From the NCBI RefSeq assembly GCF_002009015.1, contig NZ_LZDE01000338.1:1-57523 (forward strand): a DNA stretch of 57,523 nt, written 5' to 3'. Under the pieces are notes generated by a model. It saw nothing but the letters and a program-made list of their open reading frames with translations. It did no database searches and had not been told where the DNA came from. Below are positions 48,131 through 56,400 of this stretch, piece by piece. Each line of letters starts with the position of its first letter. Position 1 is the first letter of the stretch. The stretch is from Microbulbifer mangrovi. GTDB lineage: Bacteria > Pseudomonadota > Gammaproteobacteria > Pseudomonadales > Cellvibrionaceae. Made by a program: the position numbers and the translations under genes.

Positions 48131-49720
48131 ATGATGGGGAATCGCTATGAGCTTTCACTGACCGACTATTTTGGCATTCTTAAACGCAGATGGCCTATTA
48201 TGGCCGGTCCGTTTTTATTCTTGTTTTCTCTGACAATTATCATATCTCTTAACATACCGCCGACCTTTCGCTCAGAAGGAACTATTCTGATCGAATCACA
48301 GAAAATACCCGACGACCTTATTAGATCGACGGTAACGAGCTACGCTGACGAGCGGATCCAGGTCATACAGCAACTTGTAATGACCCGTGATCACCTCCTT
48401 AGAATAATAGAGAAATATGATCTATTTTCGGATATACGTAATAGTATGTCTGTTTCGGAACAGATTGACCTTATACGTGAAAAAATAACCATCACCAAAG
48501 TAACCGGTGATGCGGGCTCCAGCAGGGGCCGCACGACGCTCGCGTTTAAGGTGGGTTTCGAAAGTAATTCACCCAAACTTTCGCATTCGGTTGCTAACGA
48601 ACTTGTTACTCTTTTTTTAGAGGAAAATGTAAAAGCTCGTACTCGGCGAGCTTCCGAGACCACCCAGTTTTTGACTCAGGAAGCTGGGAAACTGAAGTCT
48701 GAACTCGAATCAATTGAAGAAAAAATAGCAACTTATAAGCAGGAGTACAGCGATTCGCTTCCGGAACACCTGGATCTGCATATCAAAATGCTAGAACGGG
48801 CTGAAGCTTCAATTCTCTCACAACATAGGGATATTAAAGCAGCTGGCGACGAACTGAGATTCTTGCAGTTAGAGAAAACAGCTATCCAGAGAGGCGCGAG
48901 CCAGAATACTCAATCCGCTGCACCGGTCACACGCGAGCAGGCACTTACTGCTGCTCAGGATAACCTGGCGCGTCTTAAGGCGCGTTATTCACCGCAACAT
49001 CCGGATGTTGTCCGCCAACAGCACCAAATCGACAAAATCCGGATGATGACTGATAGGGCCATCACCGAACAATCGCCCGACAATCTGATCATATCCTCCG
49101 TGGATTTGGACTCTGCTCGAGTTGGAGCGAAAATTGCATCAGCCATCGAGAAGGAAGAATCGCTTCAGCGCGAACTTGAACAGTTGGTAAACGAGCGCGA
49201 CCGCCTGGAGAACATAATTATCCAGACGCCACAGGTTCAGCGAGCTCTTACCTCATTGAATCGAAATTACGACAATACGCTGAAGAAATACAAGGAAATT
49301 CAGTCTAAGGAGATAGAGGCGAAAATAGCAGAGAGTCTGGAAGAGGCAAAGAAAGCAGAGCGATTCTCAGTTTTGGAGCCACCTGTTCAGCCAGAAAAGC
49401 CAATTAAGCCCAATAGAAAAAAAATTGCGGCAGCCGGATTCGTATTTGCAATGGCCGCGGCTATTGCATTGGCTGTCCTGTTAGAATTTAAAAATGGCAG
49501 ACTTTTTGGATCTAGGCCTCTAACTCAGTTACTAGGGGAAAAACCTCTAGTAATCATTCCATATATTGCAACCAGTAAAGAGTTGGCACATGCGAAAATG
49601 GTAAAGCGGGGACTTTTAGCCGGAGGCGCCCTTACCACAGTTACGGTATTAGTTGGCATTCACTTTCTATTTATGCCGCTAGACATCTTCATGTTCAAGT
49701 TGCTGGCCAAAATCGGGTAG
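48131..49720 (+). CDS. Chain-length determinant protein (Wzz/GNVR type)
   Basis: This polysaccharide co-polymerase controls chain length. The 529-residue protein has an N-terminal TM (WPIMAGPFLFLFSLTIIISLNI) and a periplasmic Wzz domain. Long coiled coils lie at about 170-260 and 335-430, and the GNVR-like part is RLKARYSPQHPDVVRQQ. A second TM is KKIAAAGFVFAMAAAIALAVLLEF. A third hydrophobic segment (GLLAGGALTTVTVLVGIHFLFM) lies near the C-terminus, which is less usual. I chose the ATG at 48131; a TTG at 48122 overlaps the previous gene. The BY-kinase gene follows after 9 nt. Confidence 0.88.
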   Translation: MMGNRYELSLTDYFGILKRRWPIMAGPFLFLFSLTIIISLNIPPTFRSEGTILIESQKIPDDLIRSTVTSYADERIQVIQQLVMTRDHLLRIIEKYDLFSDIRNSMSVSEQIDLIREKITITKVTGDAGSSRGRTTLAFKVGFESNSPKLSHSVANELVTLFLEENVKARTRRASETTQFLTQEAGKLKSELESIEEKIATYKQEYSDSLPEHLDLHIKMLERAEASILSQHRDIKAAGDELRFLQLEKTAIQRGASQNTQSAAPVTREQALTAAQDNLARLKARYSPQHPDVVRQQHQIDKIRMMTDRAITEQSPDNLIISSVDLDSARVGAKIASAIEKEESLQRELEQLVNERDRLENIIIQTPQVQRALTSLNRNYDNTLKKYKEIQSKEIEAKIAESLEEAKKAERFSVLEPPVQPEKPIKPNRKKIAAAGFVFAMAAAIALAVLLEFKNGRLFGSRPLTQLLGEKPLVIIPYIATSKELAHAKMVKRGLLAGGALTTVTVLVGIHFLFMPLDIFMFKLLAKIG

Positions 49721-49729
49721 ACCAAGAGT

Positions 49730-50560
49730 ATGGAAAGAATCAAGGAAGCGCTAGATAAAACCAGAGCACTCAAGACGCTCCAGTCTGAAACTACTGGTGC
49801 CGACCGAGTCATAGTGTCAGAGCTGCAGCCACTCCGTGGCACAGAACGTCTTGCCCTAAACGACAAGGAGCTCGAGCCGATACTATTGGATCCAGCTCAT
49901 TTGGAAAAAAACTGCATATTTGCGCATAGTAAAAGCAATGAATTATGTGGAGTATTCGACCGCTTACGGACACACGTGCTAAACAGGATGTCTCTCAAGG
50001 GCTGGCGAACACTTGCCATTGTTTCTCCAGCACCTGGTGCAGGGAAATCCGTTGTCGCGATTAATCTAGCAATGAGCATCGCCCAATTACCCACCCGAAG
50101 GGCACTTCTCGTGGATCTCGATTTACGCTGCCCTAGCGTGTTGAGGTACCTGGGCGTAGGCGCAGATAACTCACTTAATGATTTTCTTGAGGATAAGTGC
50201 TCTTTTGAAGAGACACTTTTAAAACCACAACTTCCCAGACTATCAGTCACTGGTGCATCGCGTCGAATAGAGAATTCGACGGAACAATTGGCATCAAGGA
50301 AAATCCAGGATGTGGTCAGCTCTACAAGGTCAAATATAGGTGACGGAGTCGTTATTTTCGATCTTCCACCCGTGCTTTTTTCCGACGATGCAATATCTAT
50401 ACTTCCCAAGATAGACTGCGCACTACTTGTACTTCCAGATGGCGGTTACACCGAGCAGGAACTTGATGATTTCCTGCAGCAAACACCAGAGACAAACCTC
50501 GTCGGTACGGTATTGAATAAGGTTGCAGATGAAAAGGAATATGCGCCCTACGGATATTGA
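49730..50560 (+). CDS. BY-kinase-type tyrosine autokinase (CpsD/Wzc-C)
   Basis: The 276-residue cytoplasmic ATPase works with the Wzz-type protein encoded just before. Walker A is SPAPGAGKSVVAINL (about residue 100), Walker A' is ALLVDLDLRCPS, and Walker B is VVIFDLPPVLFSDD. The Tyr-rich tail of BY-kinases is very short: only Y-A-P-Y-G-Y at the C-terminus. This matches the exosortase-locus subfamily. It closes the run export protein, barrel, Wzz, kinase. Confidence 0.88.
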   Translation: MERIKEALDKTRALKTLQSETTGADRVIVSELQPLRGTERLALNDKELEPILLDPAHLEKNCIFAHSKSNELCGVFDRLRTHVLNRMSLKGWRTLAIVSPAPGAGKSVVAINLAMSIAQLPTRRALLVDLDLRCPSVLRYLGVGADNSLNDFLEDKCSFEETLLKPQLPRLSVTGASRRIENSTEQLASRKIQDVVSSTRSNIGDGVVIFDLPPVLFSDDAISILPKIDCALLVLPDGGYTEQELDDFLQQTPETNLVGTVLNKVADEKEYAPYGY

Positions 50561-50691
50561 TTACAGCGGTACCCGAACTACAAGAAGGCGAAAAGCCCGG
50601 TATAAGTTTCAGTAAAAAACTCACGGATGAGCTGAACCGCCCGATTGAATCTAGTTATTCCGTGCAAACGATTTGAAGTGAAGGAACACTC

Positions 50692-53082
50692 ATGCGTAAG
50701 TTATCCATGGCCATATTGGCTCTTGTGACCGGAATGATACTCGTAGTACAACCAGGCTGTGGCTCGGATAAGGGAGGGCGAGGCCCAAGAAACCCGCCCC
50801 CGGACTCCAGCGAGAACCCGGAATCACCTGAAACCCCAGATAAAATCGTAATTAATGGTGTAAGCGACTCTAATAATGATGGCCACTTGCCCGAGTGGAC
50901 GCTAGATAAAATTCTTGAAGAAGAGTCACGGTGGTCGGCGGAACCGGTGGATGGTCCCCCCCCCTGGATACAATTTAACTTATCAACACAAATGACTCTC
51001 GATTCATTAAAAATCGCGTTTTATAGAGGTGATTTAAGAAAAACAGAGTTCACTATAGAAACTTCTACGGATGGGTCTACCTGGGCGGAGACGTTCTCAG
51101 GTAGCTCTTCCGGAGAAACAACTGAGTTTGAGTTGTTTACCTTCAACCCTGTTCAGGCCTCATTTGTCCGAATTATTGGCCTTGGCAATACCGAAAATGA
51201 TTTTACAAGTCTTGTAGAGGTCGAGATCCCCGGAGTTCCAGTCGAAGGGATAGAAATTTCTGATTACAATCCCTCTCCCGAAGACAATCCCGAGCCTCCC
51301 GACGCAGAAGACGATGTACAACCGGGCGATGGAAATCCTGAAGATGGGGGAAGCACGCCCCCCAAAGTCGGTTCACTTCCCGTTGATTTGCTTCTTGTCA
51401 CCGATTCCAACAATGATGGTCATCTTCCCGAATATACCGTAGATGGCGACTTGGCCGATGAATCTCGATGGTCGGCGCAACCTGAATCCTCCGAGTCTGT
51501 TTGGATCAAATACGACCTTTCTGGCCCGATCGAACTCACTGAGATTCAAATGGCGTTCTTCCGGGGGAATTTACGCTATACATATTTTGACATATTGACA
51601 TCCTATGACGACACAAACTGGACCCAAGTATTCTCTGGTGAATCTTCGAGTGTGGCCGATGGATTTGAAGTGTTTAGTACTTCGCCCAGCATCGCCACAT
51701 CGATAAAGGTAGTAGGTTATGGAAATTCCGAGAGTGACTGGACGAGTATCATAGAAGTTGATATTCCGGATGTCGACAAGAGTGAATTCCTGGCGGAAAC
51801 ACCCCCTCCGACTGAGCCAACCCCTGACCCAATCCCGGATCCGGACCCAGAACCCGAGACTGGCGAAGACCCGGAGCCCGATCCCGCAGACGAGCCGGCT
51901 ACTGGAGACATAACAGTCACTAACAGCACGGAACTCGTCAATGCGTTAAAAAATGCAACTGGAGGGCAAGTAATTCTGTTGAAGGATGGCAACTATGGTC
52001 AGCTTTCAATTCCGAAACAGTATGATGACTACGTTATTTTACGCTCTGAGAACTTATTTGGTGCTGTTTTTTCAGACATCGAGATAAACGGGGCTAACAA
52101 AGGGTATGTGCATTTTGATCGCATTCTATCCGCCGGAATTGATGCGCGAAATGACGCACATCACCTGAAATATACGAATTCGAAATTCAGCTCTACGGTT
52201 TACTTCAAGTATGCTGATAATGTGGTTATCGACAACAACACTATTGACGTTGATGGCGGACTACATGCTTTACTCATTAACTCGGTATCAAACTTCACGG
52301 TAACCAATAATTACATTACACGAGCCCAAGAAGACTTGATGAGGGTTACAGGAAATTCACCGAATGGCCTGATAGAAAATAATGTATTTTACGATACTAC
52401 ACCGAAAAATATCCCTCATTCTGGAAATGCGTGTGAGTATCAACATACCGACGGCCTTCAGATGTTCGGCTTAAATGGAGAGAACCCGCGGGCTATTACG
52501 ATTCGTGGAAACTACTTTTATGACAATCCCGAAAATAACGCAATCAGGCCCTCTGAGTGCACGGGCGGCAAATCAGGGGTACGACTCACGATGCAGGGAA
52601 TATTCATGTCTGACCCAAGTAGCGGAGGCTATGAAGACATGGTCGTCGAGCAAAATTTTCTACAGATCGGCTCTCCAAACACCATATACATAAACGGTGC
52701 GACGAATAACGTTACTGTTAAAAACAATACCCTGTTAACCTGGTCAGGCGGTGCTGGAGGCTCGATTCGGATAGTTGAGAAAGCAGGAAAAAGTAATAAA
52801 GGGCTTTCACTCTCCGGCAATATATCTTCGGCAGTCAGCGACGAGACCTCTGACCTCAGCAATGGCATGCAAATCGGCGATAACTTTGTATATGAGAGAA
52901 ACGACGCGTCCTCGCCAGTATACAAAAATGTACTGTTTGAAGGTGGTGGCGAGGGATCCCGTTGGCAGCACTTCCTACCCGTACCGGGAACCCCGATCGA
53001 CTTCGGGAGTGGCTATGGCGCGCTAGATCGGCTTGGTGCCTTGAAAGATGGCAGCGAAACCATACCCACACCAAAAAAGTAA
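50692..53082 (+). CDS. Lipoprotein with two discoidin-like modules and a beta-helix domain (PL6/chondroitinase B-like)
   Basis: The 796-residue lipoprotein has a signal ending VQPGC (Cys23). Two related modules of F5/8-type-C (discoidin) character follow at about 50-180 and 220-365. Both carry SNNDGHLPE, ESRWSA and a W-x-x-x-x-L-S core. Between and after them are Pro/Glu/Asp-rich linkers (residues about 185-215 and 372-402). From about 405 a right-handed beta-helix begins (TVTNSTELVNALKNATGGQVILLKDGNY), with many N-N-x-I/V-T-V turns. It resembles chondroitinase B/alginate lyases. It follows the kinase gene by 131 nt. It could trim or release the EPS. Confidence 0.75.
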   Translation: MRKLSMAILALVTGMILVVQPGCGSDKGGRGPRNPPPDSSENPESPETPDKIVINGVSDSNNDGHLPEWTLDKILEEESRWSAEPVDGPPPWIQFNLSTQMTLDSLKIAFYRGDLRKTEFTIETSTDGSTWAETFSGSSSGETTEFELFTFNPVQASFVRIIGLGNTENDFTSLVEVEIPGVPVEGIEISDYNPSPEDNPEPPDAEDDVQPGDGNPEDGGSTPPKVGSLPVDLLLVTDSNNDGHLPEYTVDGDLADESRWSAQPESSESVWIKYDLSGPIELTEIQMAFFRGNLRYTYFDILTSYDDTNWTQVFSGESSSVADGFEVFSTSPSIATSIKVVGYGNSESDWTSIIEVDIPDVDKSEFLAETPPPTEPTPDPIPDPDPEPETGEDPEPDPADEPATGDITVTNSTELVNALKNATGGQVILLKDGNYGQLSIPKQYDDYVILRSENLFGAVFSDIEINGANKGYVHFDRILSAGIDARNDAHHLKYTNSKFSSTVYFKYADNVVIDNNTIDVDGGLHALLINSVSNFTVTNNYITRAQEDLMRVTGNSPNGLIENNVFYDTTPKNIPHSGNACEYQHTDGLQMFGLNGENPRAITIRGNYFYDNPENNAIRPSECTGGKSGVRLTMQGIFMSDPSSGGYEDMVVEQNFLQIGSPNTIYINGATNNVTVKNNTLLTWSGGAGGSIRIVEKAGKSNKGLSLSGNISSAVSDETSDLSNGMQIGDNFVYERNDASSPVYKNVLFEGGGEGSRWQHFLPVPGTPIDFGSGYGALDRLGALKDGSETIPTPKK

Positions 53083-53105
53083 GCATATTATTTTATTTAT
53101 TTTCT

Positions 53106-53131
53106 GCTGGGCCTACTCTATGAGGCCCAGC
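53106..53131 (+). terminator. Terminator after lyase-like gene
   Basis: GCTGGGCCT-ACTCTATG-AGGCCCAGC is a perfect 9-bp stem placed 23 nt after the stop codon. The T-run after it is weak. Confidence 0.65.
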
Positions 53132-53229
53132 CTTCTCCAAGGAAAATAACTTTAAAAATACAGGTGAGTCACGATCGATAAGTGCTTCTAGAAGAATAGA
53201 AAAAATCAAACTTTCTATTGGCGAAAGCA

Positions 53230-53275
53230 CTACCCGATCGGGCCAATGCCAATGCCTGTGGTACGTGTGTACTCT
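53230..53275 (+). promoter_or_regulatory. Promoter with CCC-N4-GGGCCA operator, dehydrogenase gene
   Basis: CTACCC-GATC-GGGCCA (53230-53245) keeps the CCC-N4-GGGCCA frame of the two other sites, plus the WTG after it. TACTCT (53270-53275) follows after 24 nt and is identical to the -10 of the site at 46144. The left outer arm is less conserved. Confidence 0.5.
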
Positions 53276-53407
53276 ATACGAAAGATGTAATAGGCGAAAT
53301 TTTTAGTAAGTTTTAGTAAATATATCCATTGCATATTTACTTAATGTCTAACTACCTTTTTCGCTTGAATAGCTTTATGAATCCTCGTATGGAGCCTCTA
53401 TTTTCAC

Positions 53408-56400
53408 ATGCTATTTAATCGTAAATTAAGCCTTCATGGCGATCCTCGTACTATTCTAGTGAAGCTATTTAAGCGAACTATTGGCATCTTATTCCCCCTA
53501 CTCTTACTGTCTCCCGCCATAGCGACAGCATTACCCCAGGGCTTCCAGAAAGAGCTTATTCTATCGGGAGTTGATCAACCGGTTTACCTCGCTCAACTTC
53601 CTGATTCGCGTATGCTTCTGCTCTCTAAAGTTGGCACGGTCTATATTTTCGATCCCAGTAGTGTTCCTGCTCAGGCTTCTGTCTATCTAACGCTTCCCGA
53701 TGTGGATTCTGCGTCGGAGCGAGGCTTAACCTCCATTGCGGTAGATCCCGACTTCGCAAGCTCCGGCAGTATTTACATATTTTATTCTCATGCGCCCTCA
53801 AAACGCTTTCGGATTTCGCGCTTCACACACCAGGGAAACACTGCTGATTTAGCGAGCGAACAGGTAATCTGGCAAGACAATGAAAACGTTCGCGATTGCT
53901 GTCATTACGGCGGCGGCCTTCAGTTTGGTCCAGATGGTAAGCTTTATCTCACAACTGGTGAAGAATTTGATGGTCCTCAATCCCAGGATTTGACGCGAGC
54001 TGGCGGCAAGATCATCCGGATTAACAAAGATGGATCTGCGCCTTCCGATAACCCTTTCGCAGATGGGCCTGGTGGTAATCTGGATGAAATCTGGGCATAC
54101 GGATTGAGAAATCCTTACAGGGCACACTGGGATCTGATAAAGCAGCGTCTATATATCAGTGAAGTTGGTGGGAACGTACAAGAGACAGCCCGGGAAGATA
54201 TTCACCTTGGGAGAGCTGGTGCAAACTACGGGTGGCCATACTGTGAAGGAGAGTGTACAGACGAGACTTACGACCCCCCTATATTCAGTTATTCACACAG
54301 TGGATCAACCCCAAGCGGCGGTGCTGTTACAGCAGGTACAGTTTATCGAGGCGATCTCTACCCTTCCCTGTATAACGAAGTATTTTTCTTCGCAGATTAT
54401 GCACAGGGTTTTATACGCTACCTTTCATTTAATTCACAAGGTGATGTAACTGGCGATTTTGGTTTCGCTAGTCGGGACGACGGTGTGATCGCACCCGTAC
54501 ACGTTATTCTTGGGGAGGATGGTGCACTTTATTATGTGGATTACTATTTAGGCTCCGTTAGTAGAATCACCTACAGCTCGGGAAATCAAGCCCCCGAAAT
54601 CAGTAGTCTCGACGTCTCCCCCGGCTCAGGTCCCGCTCCTCTCACAGTCACATTCTCGGCAGTAGCTACTGATTTTGAGGGCGATCCACTCACATATACC
54701 TGGCACCTGGGTAATGGAACTACTGTAACTGGCCCTTCAATCCAATATACGTATGAACAGAATGGGTCATATAGTGTTTATCTGGAGGTCTCTGACGGAG
54801 ATCGATCCGTAATTTCTTCGCCAACTAGTATTCAGGTTGGCTTCAAACCAGAAATCACAATTGACTCTCCAGCTGACGGCATGCTTTTCCGGGCTGGCGA
54901 TACAATAAATTTTTCAGGTTCAGCCTACGATAATGACGGGATACTCGTCGATGAGTCCTTTGAATGGAATATAGACTTTCTTCATAACGCTCATACGCAC
55001 CCAGTTCTCTCCGGTTATAATAGTGCGAATGGTCAACTCGAAATTAACACGAAAGGTCATGACTACCATGATGCTACTGGATATCGCCTCAAGCTGAAGG
55101 TCACTGACCAAGATGGCTTATCGTCAACGAGCCAAGTGTCTATTTATCCAGACAAAGTTGACTTGAATTTTGTCTCTGTTCCTGCCGGATTACCAGTCTT
55201 TATCGACGGAGTGCAGCATACTGCACCTTTTGTCTACGACTCCGTTATTGACTTCAATCACGTCATTTCAGTTCCGATGGCGCACTGCGTCGGCGATGTA
55301 GCCTATGAATTTGTTTCGTGGAGTAACGGCCAAAACTCGACCTATAACTTGCCCGTACCCGATACTGATACCACGTATGAGGCAGTATTTCAGGCGGTCG
55401 GTAGCTGTGGATCATTTCCTACTGACGGCTTAGTGCTCAGTCTGTCCGGCGATATCGGTGTTCAAACCACAGACGGCGTGGTAACCGATTGGCTGGATCA
55501 GTCTGGCCAAGGGAATCACCTCACGGGTACCGGAACGCCAATACTTCAACAAGATGCACTGAATGAGCACGACGCGGTAGTATTTGACGGTACATCCGCC
55601 GCAATGATGCGTATTGGAGATATTTCAGGCCTTCCTGTTGCTAGCTCTAACAGGACAATCATCGCCGTGGTCAATTACTTTGGTGTCGGCATGGGTGGTA
55701 TTTCTTATGGAGACACTGGCTGCGGGCATACTTTTGGATTAGTCGTGGACTCAGCTGGTGATCTTCTTCTACAGGGCTGGTGTAATGACTTTCCTTCAGA
55801 TTCCCGCGCATCGGGCAGTGGCTGGTTTACTCATTCTGTTGTCCTCGAAGGTAACATTTACCGACATTTCGTTGATGGTATCGAGGTTGATTCAGGTACA
55901 TATGAATTTGATACGCTGGCAAATAAGATCGTTATCGGTTCAGAAATCGATGGCACACCACATGTCGATATGGCAGTAGCCGGTGTCTATATTTATGACC
56001 GGGCTCTTTCAAATTTTGAACTGGGAAATGCCCACGGCTATATCAATAAGACTTATTTTTCGGTACCCGACGGTGTATCACCTATAGCCGCCGATGACAA
56101 CGCGAGTTTGGTACAAGGTGGAAACGCGATACTTGATGTCCTGGCCAACGACAGTGACTCAGATTCAACACTTCTACCTAGTAGTATCGATATCACCAGA
56201 CAACCGCAATTCGGAAGCGCTGTCATTAACTATGTTGATGGCACGATCAGCTATACCCATGATGGTACGGCGAATTTTCAGGATAGTTTTGACTATACGG
56301 TTAGCGACGACCAGTACCTTGTTTCAAACAACGCCACTGTCAACCTCGTTATATCGGAAGCTCAATCCAGTATTGAAATACTTTCTCCGTCACAAGGGCA

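Larger units (their letters stand above)
53083..53407. other. Intergenic region before the sugar-dehydrogenase-like gene
   Basis: These 325 nt hold the terminator of the lyase-like gene (53106-53131) and the third palindrome promoter (53230-53275). The leader after it is AT-rich, with two TTTTAGTAA-like direct repeats near 53300. No gene is seen. Confidence 0.5.
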
